DNA from: Saccharopolyspora indica
Lineage (GTDB): Bacteria; Actinomycetota; Actinomycetes; Mycobacteriales; Pseudonocardiaceae
Assembly (NCBI RefSeq): GCF_027853965.1
Contig: NZ_JAQGLB010000027.1
Span: forward strand, 30,814 to 94,813
DNA: 64,000 bases
Direction of reading: 5' to 3'
In this document: positions 18,330 through 28,199 of the stretch, one piece after another
Position numbering within the stretch: the stretch's first letter is position 1
Layout: each line of letters begins with the position of its first letter
Notes under the pieces: generated by a model
The model's database searches: none
Seen by the model: only the letters and a program-made list of their open reading frames with translations
What the model was told of the DNA's origin: nothing
Program-made: the position numbers and the translations under genes

Positions 18330-18600
18330 GCGCGCCTCCCTCGATCGCGGTGATCGTTCCTCGGGCTCGCAGTGCGCCGGATCATACCCACAACACCGAC
18401 GCCGAGAAAGGGTTGGAACGAAGCCAAGTATTCGATTACCAGCCCGCACCGGCAGCGGCAATGCGGCGGCCCGCGGTGGGGGAACCGCTGCCAGGCCGAT
18501 CGGGCAGCCAACGCCCCCGGGGCACCACACGGCTCCGGTGACAGCCTCTAAGCTCGAACCGGACGAATTCGCGATCTCGTGGACAGGAGGCCGATAGCCC

Positions 18601-20223
18601 GTGCAGCCGTTGCTGGCCAGCGACCCGCACCGGGTAGGCGACTACCGGCTGCTCGCCCGGTTGGGGCGCGGCGCGATGGGCGGGGTCTACCTCGGCCGCT
18701 CGCGCGGCGGCCGGGTCGTGGCGGTCAAGGTGATCAGGCCCGATCTGGCCGAGGACCCGGAGTTCCGGGAGCGGTTCCGCCGCGAGGCGATCGCCGCGAG
18801 CTCGGTCGGCGGGTTCTGGACCGCCGCCGTGGTGCACGCCGATCCGGACGCCGAGCAGCCCTGGCTGGCCACCGAGTACGTGCCGGGCCCGACCCTGCAC
18901 CAGGCGGTGGCCGACCACGGACCGCTGCCGGAGGCGACGGTGCGCGGCCTGGGGGCCGGGCTCGCCGAAGCGCTGATCGCGATCCACCGCGCCGCGCTGG
19001 TGCACCGCGACCTGAAACCGGCCAACGTGCTGCTCGGGCCGGACGGTCCGCGCGTCATCGACTTCGGCATCTCGCGGGCGATGACCGGCAGCGCGCTGAC
19101 CGCGACCGGCATGTTCATGGGCACGCCCGGCTTCTTCTCCCCGGAGCAGACCCTGGGCACCGAGGTGGGCCCGCCCAGCGACGTCTTCTCGCTCGGCGCG
19201 GTGCTGGTGTTCGCCGCCACCGGCCGCGGCCCGTTCGGCGAGGAGAGCACCGCCACCCTGCTCTACCGGGTGGCCCACGCCGAGCCGGACCTGTCCGAGG
19301 TGCCGGACGGACTGCGCCCGCTGCTGGCCGCGTGCCTGGCCAAGGACCCGGCGGCCCGCCCGACGCCCGGTCAGATGCTGGACGAGATCGGCGAATCCAG
19401 TCCGCACGGCAACCAGTGGCTGCCGCCGGCGATCAGCGATGTGATCGCCCAGCACGCCACGCAGCTGCAGCAGACGGCCAGCGCGCAGCTGCCCGACACT
19501 CCCCCGCCGCAGCCGGTCGCCGCACCGCGGCCGGCGACCCGCACCTACACCCAGGCCGCGCCCGCAGCACCGGCACCGGCGGCTCCGGCACCCGCGCCGC
19601 AACCGCCGGTGCCGGTCGCCGCGGCGCGGGCCGAGGTCGCGCCGGTGCGCGACAAGATCGTGCCCGCGCAGCCCCGGCAGACCTCCCAGCAGCCGCAGGT
19701 CCGCCGCGACAACCCCGGGCCGGTGTTCACCACCGCCGGGCGCTTCCGCGCGCTGCTCTCCGCTGCCGTCTGCGTGGCGATCATGTTCGGGGCCTACGAG
19801 CTGTTCCGCAACGTCCTCGGCCCCGGTGACCGGTTCCTGATCTTCCAGATCGGCATGCTGCTGCTGGGTCTCAGCGCGGCCTGGTCGGTGGCCAGGGCGG
19901 TGCTGCCCGGCCTGCTCTTGAAGGTCAACAGCGACGGCCTGCTGATCTCGCGGATGGGCCTGAAGCGGGAGATCCCGTGGAGCCAGGTCCAGCGGGTCGG
20001 CGTGGTCGGCAGCGGCAAGCGGGCCTCGGTGGCGGTGTGGTTCACCGAGGGCACCGCTCCGCGCTCGGCGCCGTGGCACCGGCTCCGCCCGCACCACGGC
20101 GGCCACCTGGTCTTCCCGATCGGCGCGACCGGCGGCTGGCTCAGCCGCCGCCAGGAGATCCGCCGGATCCGCACGGCCCTCCAGCAGTACGCCCCGGGCC
20201 GCTACGACACCCGCATGATGTGA
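18601..20223 (+). CDS. Membrane Ser/Thr protein kinase
   Basis: 540 residues. The Hanks-type kinase domain fills residues 10-270: Gly loop LGRGAMGGVYLG, Lys in VAVKVI, HRDLKPANVLL, IDFGISR, and the activation loop TGMFMGTPGFFSPEQ. A Pro/Ala-rich linker (300-380) leads to two membrane helices (about 387-440). A roughly 90-residue cytosolic C-terminal domain follows with a PH-like pattern (DGLLISRMGLKREIPWSQV). Extracellular PASTA domains are lacking. GTG start with AGGAGG ten bases upstream. It is divergent from the sugar importer; the stop is three bases from the convergent ABC permease stop. Confidence 0.9.
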   Translation: MQPLLASDPHRVGDYRLLARLGRGAMGGVYLGRSRGGRVVAVKVIRPDLAEDPEFRERFRREAIAASSVGGFWTAAVVHADPDAEQPWLATEYVPGPTLHQAVADHGPLPEATVRGLGAGLAEALIAIHRAALVHRDLKPANVLLGPDGPRVIDFGISRAMTGSALTATGMFMGTPGFFSPEQTLGTEVGPPSDVFSLGAVLVFAATGRGPFGEESTATLLYRVAHAEPDLSEVPDGLRPLLAACLAKDPAARPTPGQMLDEIGESSPHGNQWLPPAISDVIAQHATQLQQTASAQLPDTPPPQPVAAPRPATRTYTQAAPAAPAPAAPAPAPQPPVPVAAARAEVAPVRDKIVPAQPRQTSQQPQVRRDNPGPVFTTAGRFRALLSAAVCVAIMFGAYELFRNVLGPGDRFLIFQIGMLLLGLSAAWSVARAVLPGLLLKVNSDGLLISRMGLKREIPWSQVQRVGVVGSGKRASVAVWFTEGTAPRSAPWHRLRPHHGGHLVFPIGATGGWLSRRQEIRRIRTALQQYAPGRYDTRMM

Positions 20224-20226
20224 CCC

Positions 20227-21000
20227 TCAGGCCGGTGCGCGGTTGAACGCCGCCCGGGCCCAGAGGTAGCCGCCCAGGGCGATGGCCGCGCACCAGCCCA
20301 CCGCGAGCATCCCGTCAACACCGACCGGGGTTCCCATCAGCAGGCCGCGGATGGTCTCGATGATCGGGGTGAACGGCTGGTTCTCGGCGAACCAGCGCAC
20401 CGCGGGCGGCATCGAACCGGTCGGCACGAAGGCGCTGCCGATGAACGGCAGGAGCGACAGGGGCAGCACGATGTTGCTCGCCGTCTCCACGCTCTTGGTC
20501 ATCAGGCCCGCCGCCGCCGAGATCCAGCTCAGCGCGAAGCTGACCAGGGTCAGCAGCCCGAGCGCGGCCAGCCAGCCCAGCGGACCGGCCGCCGGCCGGA
20601 AGCCGACCAGCAGCGCGACCGCGGTGATCAGCACGACGCTGAGCACCGTCTGCACGGTGCCGCCCACCACGTGCCCGGTCAGCACCGAAGCGCGGGAGAT
20701 CGGCATGGTGCGGAACCGGTTGATGATGCCCTCGGTCATGTCCGAGCACACCGAGATCGCCACCGTCATCGAGCCGGACGCCGCGGCCATCAGGATGATG
20801 CCGGGCGCGAGGTAGTCGACGTAGCTGCCGCCCCCGCCCAGACCGGCGCCCAGCACGCCACCCAGGACGTAGACGAACAGCAGCAGCATGACGATCGGCA
20901 TGCCGACCACCGACAACGTCATCGACGGGTAGCGCAGCGCGTGCAGGAGGTTGCGCCGCAGCATCGTCCGCGAATCGCGCACCGCGTGGGCGATGGTCAT
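20227..21000 (-). CDS. ABC-2 type exporter permease (DrrB-like)
   Basis: 257 residues with six hydrophobic segments and the ABC-2 permease pattern (TEGIINRFRTMPISR; NQPFTPIIETIRGLL). It is the membrane partner of the ATPase encoded upstream; the start ATG overlaps that gene's stop (ATGA). The pair resembles daunorubicin-resistance DrrAB exporters, which move hydrophobic compounds or lipids outward. The cargo is unknown. Confidence 0.9.
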   Translation of the reverse strand: MTIAHAVRDSRTMLRRNLLHALRYPSMTLSVVGMPIVMLLLFVYVLGGVLGAGLGGGGSYVDYLAPGIILMAAASGSMTVAISVCSDMTEGIINRFRTMPISRASVLTGHVVGGTVQTVLSVVLITAVALLVGFRPAAGPLGWLAALGLLTLVSFALSWISAAAGLMTKSVETASNIVLPLSLLPFIGSAFVPTGSMPPAVRWFAENQPFTPIIETIRGLLMGTPVGVDGMLAVGWCAAIALGGYLWARAAFNRAPA

Positions 21001-21944
21001 CGCAGCACCTCCTGGGCAGCTTCGGGGGCTCCGGTGAGCGCGAGGAAGACGTCGTCGAGGTCGGGGGTGTGCACGGACAGCCCTTCGACCTTGATCGACT
21101 CCTGGTCGAGCCGGTCCAGCAGCGCCCGGAGCGTCTGCAGGCTGCCGTCGCCGGGAACCTGCAGGGTCAGCGCCTCGTCGTCGCGGGCGAGCACGCCGAA
21201 CGCGCCCGCCGCCGATTCGAGCTCGGTGATGTCGCCGAACTGCAGGCGGACGTGGCCGCCCGGGATCCGGCTCTTCAGCTCCGCCGCGGTGCCCTCGGCG
21301 ACGATCCGGCCGCCGTCGAGCACGGCGATGCGGTCGGCGAGCTGGTCGGCCTCCTCCAGGTACTGCGTGGTGAGGAAGATCGTCACGCCGTCGGCCACCA
21401 GCTCCCGGATCAGCTGCCACATGACGCGGCGGCTGCGCGGGTCGAGGCCGGTGGTCGGCTCGTCCAGGAAGATGATGCGCGGCTCGCCGATGAGGGTCAT
21501 CGCGATGTCGAGCCTGCGGCGCATGCCGCCGGAGCAGGTCGAGGCCGGTTTGCGGGCGGCTTCCCGCAGGTCGAACCGGTCGAGCAGCTCGGCGGCGCGA
21601 CGCCGCCCCACCGCGCGCGGCAGGTGCCGCAGGTCGGCCATCAGCAGCAGGTTCTCCTCGGCGGTGAGCAGGTCGTCCACCGCGGCGAACTGGCCGGTGA
21701 CGCCGATCGCCGACCGGACCAGGTCGGGCTCGGTCGCCGGGTCGTGCCCGGCGACGCGTATCGCCCCGGCGTCGGCGCCGAGCAGCGTGCTCAATATCTG
21801 CACCGTGGTGGTCTTGCCCGCCCCGTTGGGGCCCAGCAGCGAGAAGATGCTGCCTTCCGGGATCCGCAGGTCGATCCCGTCGAGCACGAGCTTGTGACCG
21901 TAGGACTTGCGCAGTCCGACGGCTTCGATCGCCGGCTTCGTCAT
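20997..21944 (-). CDS. ABC exporter ATP-binding protein, DrrA family
   Basis: 315 residues. Walker A is GPNGAGKTTT, the signature reads CSGGMRRRLDIAM (Cys for the usual Leu/Tyr) and Walker B is IIFLDEPTTGLDP. The C-terminal 80 residues fit the DUF4162 tail of DrrA proteins. The ATG has GGAGG five bases upstream, and the stop of the DUF4097 gene lies 12 bases before it. It is part of a four-gene operon RHH-DUF4097-ATPase-permease, an arrangement seen in many actinobacteria. Confidence 0.92.
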   Translation of the reverse strand: MTKPAIEAVGLRKSYGHKLVLDGIDLRIPEGSIFSLLGPNGAGKTTTVQILSTLLGADAGAIRVAGHDPATEPDLVRSAIGVTGQFAAVDDLLTAEENLLLMADLRHLPRAVGRRRAAELLDRFDLREAARKPASTCSGGMRRRLDIAMTLIGEPRIIFLDEPTTGLDPRSRRVMWQLIRELVADGVTIFLTTQYLEEADQLADRIAVLDGGRIVAEGTAAELKSRIPGGHVRLQFGDITELESAAGAFGVLARDDEALTLQVPGDGSLQTLRALLDRLDQESIKVEGLSVHTPDLDDVFLALTGAPEAAQEVLR

Positions 21945-21956
21945 CTCGTCCTCCGC

Positions 21957-22808
21957 TCAGGCCTCGGTGGAACGGCGGACGGTGATGTCGCCGAACGAGG
22001 TCCGGGCGCGCACCTCCACCTTCTCGTCGGGTTCGGCCGGGCCGTCCGCGGCGGTCAGCGAGTTGTGCACGCGCCCGAAGGAGGACCGCACGTCCAGCCA
22101 GGCAGCGCTGCCCTCGCGGATGCCGATCTCCAGGCCGCCCATGGACGTCGCGAGCGCCACCTCGCCGCGGACGACCTCGCCGATGCGGATGGTCCCGTTG
22201 GCGGTCTTGGCGTTCACCGACGCCTGCGCGCTGTCCACCGTGATGTCGCCGTTGGCGGCGCTCACCCGCAGATCGCCGCCGACCAGCCCGATCCAGCTCG
22301 CGCCGTTGGAGTTCTTGATCGCCGCCGAGCCCTCGATCTCGCTGACGCGCAGGCTTCCGCTGTGGGTGGTGATCTCGGCGCGGCCCGCGACGTGCTCGAC
22401 GCTGACGTCACCCGCGGCGGTGCTCAGGGTCAGTGCGTCGGTCCGGTCGAGCTGCAGGTGACCGGCCGCGGTCTTGAACCGGCACTCCCCGAGCACGCCC
22501 TCGGAGCGGAAGCTCGCCGCGGCCGCGTCGACGCGCAGCCGCGAAGCGGCCGGGAGCTCGACCACCACGTCCACGGAGCCGACCTTGCTGAACGGCGACC
22601 GCCCCTTCGGCCCCAGGATCTGCAGGTTCCCGTTCGAGCAGGTGACCTTGACCTGCTCCGCGGTCTTGACGTCCTTGCTGTCGGAGCTGTCGGTGGGACG
22701 CACTTCGACCACGGTGTCCACGCGGTCGTCGCCCGCGACGATGCGGACGTCGCCGAGCGCGAGCTCGATGGTCGCGGTGATCGGTTCGGGCGTGTCGAAT
22801 TTCGGCAT
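21957..22808 (-). CDS. DUF4097 family beta-helix protein
   Basis: 283 residues without signal peptide or membrane segment. Repeated strands of the type 'VSEIEGSAAIKNSNG', 'LRVSAANGDITVDSA' and 'ASVNAKTANGTIRIG' match DUF4097, predicted to form a right-handed beta-helix. Its role is unknown; in this operon it may sense or scaffold at the membrane with the exporter. The ATG has AGGAGGG nine bases upstream. Confidence 0.85.
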   Translation of the reverse strand: MPKFDTPEPITATIELALGDVRIVAGDDRVDTVVEVRPTDSSDSKDVKTAEQVKVTCSNGNLQILGPKGRSPFSKVGSVDVVVELPAASRLRVDAAAASFRSEGVLGECRFKTAAGHLQLDRTDALTLSTAAGDVSVEHVAGRAEITTHSGSLRVSEIEGSAAIKNSNGASWIGLVGGDLRVSAANGDITVDSAQASVNAKTANGTIRIGEVVRGEVALATSMGGLEIGIREGSAAWLDVRSSFGRVHNSLTAADGPAEPDEKVEVRARTSFGDITVRRSTEA

Positions 22809-22886
22809 GGCAGTGCCCTCCTGGGGACTTCGATGAGCATCCCCGCTGGTCGGGGATGTGCGGTGAGCGGAAAGTTCCGGTGGTGG

Positions 22887-23393
22887 TTAGCGAACCCAGC
22901 CGGTGTAGTGCTGGCCGCCGCGCGCGGCGCGGCGGGTGGTGCGGCGTCCGGATTCCAGCGCGGCGGACGCGGCTCGCACGAGCCAGGCGTTGGCCGACAG
23001 GCCGTCGCGGTTGGCGGCCGTCTCGATCTGCGCCTTGAGGTGCTCGGGCAGGCGGAGGTTGATCCGCGTCATGGCCCCGTCGTCGCCCTCCTGCGGGGCC
23101 GACGGCTCCGGCTGCTCCGGCTCCGCCTCGGCTTCGGCGGCCTCCTCGGCAGGCGGCGGGGTCACGACGAAGCCGGGATTCCCGCCGCGCAGCCGCAGGT
23201 CGACCGAGCCCGGGGCGAGGTCCCGGGTGATCTCGTCGGCAGCGTCCGACAGCGCGTCCAGCAGGGTCAGCCGGACGGCCGAGTCGAGCGGCGCGGTGAG
23301 GCGCTCGGCGAGCGCCCGGGCGTCCTCCCCGCTCGCTTCGGCCGCGACGGCGAGCTGGTGGCGCAGGTTGTCGACGTACGTCGTGAGATCCAT
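22887..23393 (-). CDS. Ribbon-helix-helix (HicB/Arc-like) DNA-binding regulator
   Basis: 168 residues. The N-terminal 60 residues are helical, residues about 75-105 are an acidic Pro/Glu linker, and residues 108-147 (TRINLRLPEHLKAQIE, then GLSANAWLVRAASAA) are a ribbon-helix-helix DNA-binding unit. No toxin gene is nearby, so the HicB-antitoxin label common for such proteins is probably misleading. It heads the operon with DUF4097 and an exporter. Copies of ATGGCACC overlap its own start codon, pointing to autorepression. Confidence 0.85.
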   Translation of the reverse strand: MDLTTYVDNLRHQLAVAAEASGEDARALAERLTAPLDSAVRLTLLDALSDAADEITRDLAPGSVDLRLRGGNPGFVVTPPPAEEAAEAEAEPEQPEPSAPQEGDDGAMTRINLRLPEHLKAQIETAANRDGLSANAWLVRAASAALESGRRTTRRAARGGQHYTGWVR

Positions 23394-23423
23394 GGCACCA
23401 TCATGGCATCACATCGGTGCCAT
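23392..23423. promoter_or_regulatory. RHH operator cluster overlapping the start codon
   Basis: ATGGCACC (23392-23399) and ATGGCATC (23403-23410) are direct repeats 11 bases apart, about one helix turn, followed by the inverted half GGTGCCAT (23416-23423). The first covers the start codon of the RHH gene. The pattern fits cooperative binding of RHH dimers. Confidence 0.65.
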
Positions 23424-23529
23424 CGCAAGCCCGGGGTGGCTCATCAAGCCGAGCAACACCCTGGGCCGACCGCGCGAACTAGCGCTTCACCTGCGAATAC
23501 GATGCGATATGGAGGCACCCGAAAAGTGT

Positions 23530-23546
23530 GGTGCCATCATGGCACC
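23530..23546. promoter_or_regulatory. RHH operator palindrome upstream of the operon
   Basis: GGTGCC-ATCAT-GGCACC is a perfect inverted repeat made of the same half-site as the cluster at 23392-23423. It overlaps the stop codon of the upstream lactonase gene and brackets the RHH operon promoter from the far side. Confidence 0.65.
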
Positions 23547-24592
23547 GGCAGGATGCAGACTGGCGTCGGAGTGGCGACCGGGTCGCCGAGCGGGGTCAGC
23601 TCGCCCTGCGGCGAGATCGCGAACGCCTGCACGTCGTCGCTGCGCTGGCCCGCCGCGAACAGGACCCCGCCGTCCGGGGACAGCGCGATGTGGCGGGGCT
23701 CGGCCACTCCCGCCGGGTGGATGCCGAGCAGCCGGAACTCGCCGTCGCCGGCATCGGTCCGGAAGACCGCGATGCTGTCGTGGCCGCGGTTGGAGGCCAG
23801 CACGAACCGGCCGTCCGGGGTCACCACCACCTCGGCGGCCAGGCTCGGCCGCCCGTGGTCCGGCGGCAGCGAGCTGAGCGTCCGCCCCGGCTCCAAGGCA
23901 CCCGAGGACGGGTCGTAGCCGAGCTCGGTGACCGACGACGCCAGCTCGTTGACCAGGTAGGCGCGCTTGCCGTCCGGGTGGAACGCCAGGTGCCGGGGCC
24001 CGGTCCCGGCGCGCAGCGCCAGCTCGTGCCGGAGCATCAGGTGCCCGCTGTCCGCGTCGAAGTCGTAGGTGTAGATCGAATCGGTGCCCAGGTCCACCGC
24101 CAGCACGAACCGGCCGGTGGGATCGGGCAGCACCTGGTGCGCGTGCGGGCCCTCCTGGCGCTGCGGGTTCGGGCCGCTGCCGCTGTGCTGCACCACGTGG
24201 CACGGTTCGCGCAGCACACCGCCGGCGTCGATCGGGTGCACCACCACGTTGCCGGACTCGTAGTTCGCGGTCAGCAGGTACTTCCCGGACGGGTGCACGC
24301 TCAGGTGGCACGGAGCCGCGCCGAGGGTCGGCTGCGAGTTCAGCTCGCGGAGGGTTCCGTCGTCGCGGACCTCCAGCGCGAAGACCCGGCCGTCGCGCTC
24401 CTCGCTGACCGCGAACAGCGTCGACCCGTCCGGCGCGAGCGCCAGGAACGACGGGTCGTGGATCTCGGCGACGCCTTCGGCGCACCGCAGCGAACCGCGC
24501 CCGTCGGCGGTGGCCGACCGGATGCCGTCGGCCGCCGAATCCGCGCCCGTGTAGGCACCCAGGTACACCCGGTACTCACCCTCGTCCGGCAT
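23537..24592 (-). CDS. Lactonase family beta-propeller protein (6-phosphogluconolactonase-like)
   Basis: 352 residues of a seven-bladed propeller of the YbhE/Pgl-like lactonase family, with repeated blades such as LALAPDGSTLFAVSE, LSVHPSGKYLLTANY and HVVVTPDGRFVLASN-type motifs. The family contains 6-phosphogluconolactonases and enzymes of unknown substrate. No signal peptide is apparent, so it should be cytosolic. The ATG at 24592 was preferred over one 14 codons upstream because the first blade begins immediately after it. Confidence 0.83.
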   Translation of the reverse strand: MPDEGEYRVYLGAYTGADSAADGIRSATADGRGSLRCAEGVAEIHDPSFLALAPDGSTLFAVSEERDGRVFALEVRDDGTLRELNSQPTLGAAPCHLSVHPSGKYLLTANYESGNVVVHPIDAGGVLREPCHVVQHSGSGPNPQRQEGPHAHQVLPDPTGRFVLAVDLGTDSIYTYDFDADSGHLMLRHELALRAGTGPRHLAFHPDGKRAYLVNELASSVTELGYDPSSGALEPGRTLSSLPPDHGRPSLAAEVVVTPDGRFVLASNRGHDSIAVFRTDAGDGEFRLLGIHPAGVAEPRHIALSPDGGVLFAAGQRSDDVQAFAISPQGELTPLGDPVATPTPVCILPVP

Positions 24593-24758
24593 CGATGTCC
24601 CGCCTTCCGCCGCTGCGAATCCCCCGTCGGCCACATGATGTCAAGCCGACGCCCAGTTCCCTCGATGAAACAACGATCAGACGACACCGGCGTTGACCAC
24701 GCAACGAAGTGCCATCGCAAGCAACGCCTAGCGGCTGAAATCTTCGCCACCTGCGACA

Positions 24759-24764
24759 TAGCCT
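24759..24764 (+). promoter_or_regulatory. Leaderless -10 element for rocD
   Basis: TAGCCT lies exactly seven bases before the ATG at 24772, with CTGAAA as a possible -35 (24735-24740, 18-base spacer). No ribosome binding site is present, so the transcript probably starts at the start codon. Confidence 0.5.
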
Positions 24765-24771
24765 TGTGTCC

Positions 24772-26004
<1,233 letters not shown>

Positions 26005-26027
26005 ACCCCGCCGTCACCCGGGCAGCG

Positions 26028-26049
26028 GTCAATTTCGTACGAAATTGAC
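26028..26049. repeat. Family A palindrome, copy A3
   Basis: A perfect 22-bp palindrome with core TCAATTTCGTACGAAATTGA, identical to the two copies at 3403-3464 and preceded by the same CACCCGGGCA. It lies 23 bases after the rocD stop. Confidence 0.85.
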
Positions 26050-26093
26050 GCAGCCCCCACCGCGCGGACGGCGTTCGCGCTGGTGGGGGCTGC
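26050..26093. terminator. Bidirectional terminator between rocD and zapE
   Basis: GCAGCCCCCACC (26050-26061) and GGTGGGGGCTGC (26082-26093) form a perfect 12-bp stem. It abuts family A palindrome A3 and lies between two convergent genes. Confidence 0.8.
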
Positions 26094-26128
26094 GTTCGGA
26101 CCGAGCCGGGTTTCACCGGAAAGGGCGG

Positions 26129-27151
26129 TCAGGAGGTGGCGAGGTCCCGGGAGAGGGCCGTCAGGCGGCTGATCGCGCGGAGGTACTTCTTCCGGTAGCC
26201 GCCCTGCAGCATCTCCTCGGTGAACAGCGCCGACAGCGCCTCGCCCGAGACGCGCACCGGGATCGAGCGGTCGTAGAGCCGGTCGGCCAGGGCCACCAGG
26301 CGCAGCGCCACGTCCTGGTCCGGCGCGGCGTGGACGCCGCTGAGGTGCACCGCGGTCACGCCGTCGACCAGGCGGCCGTACTTCGAGGCGTGCAGCCCGG
26401 CGAGGAAGTCGCACAGCTCGTCGAAGTCGTCCAGCGTCGAACCGTCGGTCGCCTCCGCCAGTCGGACCAGCTCGTCGTCGCTCATCGGCGGCGGCGCGTC
26501 GGGCAGCCCGCGGTGCCGGTAGTCCGGGCCGTCGACCCGCAGGACGCCGAAGCGCGCCGACATCGCGTGGATCTCGCGGAGGAAGTCCGCCGCCGCGAAC
26601 CGGCCCTCGCCGAGCTTGTCCGGCAGCGTGTTGGAGGTGGCCGCGATGTGCACGCCCGCGTCGGTGAGCTTGGCGATCAGCTGGGTGACCAGCATCGTGT
26701 CGCCGGGATCGTCCAGCTCGAACTCGTCGATGGCCAGCAGCTTGTGCTCGGACAGCCGCCGCACCGTCTCGGCGAAGCCCAGCGCGCCGACCAGGCCGGT
26801 GACCTCGACGAACGTGCCGAAGGCCTTGCGCCCTTCGGTGGCGTGCCACAGCGAGGCGAGCAGGTGGGTCTTGCCGACGCCGAAGCCGCCGTCGAGGTAG
26901 AGGCCCCGCTTGCCGCCATCGGCCTTCTTCTTGCCGAACATCCCGCGCAGCCACGACCCGCCGCCGTCGGCGTTGATCCGCTCGGCGAACGCCGCGCACT
27001 CCCGGACCGCGGCCGCCTGGCTGGGCTCGTCGGGGTTGGGCACGTAGGTGTCGAAGCGGACCGCGTCGAACATCGGCGGCGGAGTCATCGCCTGGACCAG
27101 CTCGTCCGGGGTGAGCTCGGGACGGCGGTCTGCCAGACGCGGAAAACTCAT
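26129..27151 (-). CDS. zapE: ZapE/AFG1-like ATPase
   Basis: 340 residues, single AAA domain. Walker A is GGFGVGKTH, Walker B is LLAIDEFEL, and ATSNTLPDKL is the sensor region typical of AFG1/ZapE. In E. coli ZapE acts on the FtsZ ring under stress; in actinobacteria its role is less certain. ATG start. It is divergent from the RibD-like gene, as Rv2670c is from Rv2671 in M. tuberculosis, with repeat E2 inserted in the shared promoter region. Confidence 0.9.
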   Translation of the reverse strand: MSFPRLADRRPELTPDELVQAMTPPPMFDAVRFDTYVPNPDEPSQAAAVRECAAFAERINADGGGSWLRGMFGKKKADGGKRGLYLDGGFGVGKTHLLASLWHATEGRKAFGTFVEVTGLVGALGFAETVRRLSEHKLLAIDEFELDDPGDTMLVTQLIAKLTDAGVHIAATSNTLPDKLGEGRFAAADFLREIHAMSARFGVLRVDGPDYRHRGLPDAPPPMSDDELVRLAEATDGSTLDDFDELCDFLAGLHASKYGRLVDGVTAVHLSGVHAAPDQDVALRLVALADRLYDRSIPVRVSGEALSALFTEEMLQGGYRKKYLRAISRLTALSRDLATS

Positions 27152-27179
27152 GCGCCGACTCTATAAGAAGCCATGTCAC

Positions 27180-27346
27180 TCGTTTTGCGTAGCGGTGCCG
27201 GTAGCGGAACCTCAGAGCCCGCCTGGACTGCGGGTGCCCGGCTTTATGTATGCCAATACACGGCAGCCGGGCCGTCCTCGCCAGGCGGACTCTGAGAACC
27301 CGCGGCGGTGAAAGCTGCGAGGGCGGGCTAAACGCCTCCGGCGTTT
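27180..27346 (-). repeat. Structured dispersed repeat, copy E2 (reverse orientation)
   Basis: Same element as E1 and E3, read on the minus strand. The small hairpin is AAACGCC-TCC-GGCGTTT (27330-27346). The long hairpin keeps pairing but with different bases from E1: the outer stem contains CTCAGAGTCC, and the inner stem is CCGGCT/AGCCGG instead of CCCTCC/GGAGGG, with the GTGTAT/ATACAT tip retained. It fills the divergent zapE/RibD-like promoter region. Confidence 0.88.
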
Positions 27347-27446
27347 CAAGACAAAGAACCAGGTTCGCGGCCACCTCGCGGTCCGGCCGCGCGGGCACGT
27401 GCTCCTGCTCACCCGCCGAGGCGCCGGACGTGGTGGAATCGGGCAC

Positions 27447-28199
27447 GTGGTGGACGAGCTCTGGCCGCTGGACGGCGCGCGACGGGTCGACGACGAGCTG
27501 GAACGGTTCTACGCCTTCCCCGAGCAGCTGGACCGCCCGTGGGTTCGGGTCAACTTCGTCTCCAGCCTGGACGGCGCGGTGACCGTGCACGGCAGTTCGC
27601 GCGGCCTGTCGGCGCCGGTGGACCAGCGCGTGCTGGGCCTGATCCGGGATCTCTCCGACGTGGTGCTGGTCGGCGTGGGCACCGCGCTGGCCGAGGGCTA
27701 CCGCGGGATCAAGCGCACCGAGGTCCGCGCGGAGCGGCGCGAGCGCCACGGCCTGTCGGAGATCCCGCCGATCGCGCTGGTCACCGCCCGCGCCTCGCTG
27801 CCCCCGGATTCGCCGCTGCTGACCGACACCGCGGTGCCGCCGATCGTGCTCACCACCGAGGCCGCGCCCGGGCGGCGGCGGGCCGAGCTCGCCGACGCGG
27901 GCGCCGACGTCGTGGTCACCGGCGACGCCGAGGTGGATCTGCGGGTGGCGCTGGACGCGCTGGCCGAGCGAGGGCTGCGGCGCATCGGTTGCGAAGGCGG
28001 ACCGAGGCTGTTCGGCTCGCTGATCGACCAGGACCTCGTCGACGAGCTGTGCCTGACCCTCTCCCCCTTGCTGGCCAGCGGCGACGCCGGCCGGATCGCG
28101 GTGGGGTCCGGCGCCGAGCCGCCGCGGAGCATGCGGCTGGACTCGGTTCTGCACGCGGAATCGCTGCTCCTGCTGCGTTACGCGAGAATGCGCGAGTGA
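27447..28199 (+). CDS. RibD C-terminal/dihydrofolate-reductase-like pyrimidine reductase
   Basis: 250 residues of the RibD C-terminal (DHFR-like) fold: RPWVRVNFVSSLDGAVT at the N-terminus, VLVGVGTALAEGY, and CEGGPRLFGSLIDQDLVDEL near the end. There is no deaminase domain, so it is not the full bifunctional RibD. The M. tuberculosis homologue by position, Rv2671, can reduce dihydrofolate. Two adjacent GTG codons (27447, 27450) may start; no good ribosome binding site. The stop overlaps the start of the sigma factor gene by four bases. Confidence 0.85.
   Translation: MVDELWPLDGARRVDDELERFYAFPEQLDRPWVRVNFVSSLDGAVTVHGSSRGLSAPVDQRVLGLIRDLSDVVLVGVGTALAEGYRGIKRTEVRAERRERHGLSEIPPIALVTARASLPPDSPLLTDTAVPPIVLTTEAAPGRRRAELADAGADVVVTGDAEVDLRVALDALAERGLRRIGCEGGPRLFGSLIDQDLVDELCLTLSPLLASGDAGRIAVGSGAEPPRSMRLDSVLHAESLLLLRYARMRE

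Noticed and set aside
22887..23393. HicAB toxin-antitoxin system
   Set aside because: Only an RHH domain is present; no HicA-like or other toxin gene is adjacent, and the operon partners are DUF4097 and an ABC exporter.
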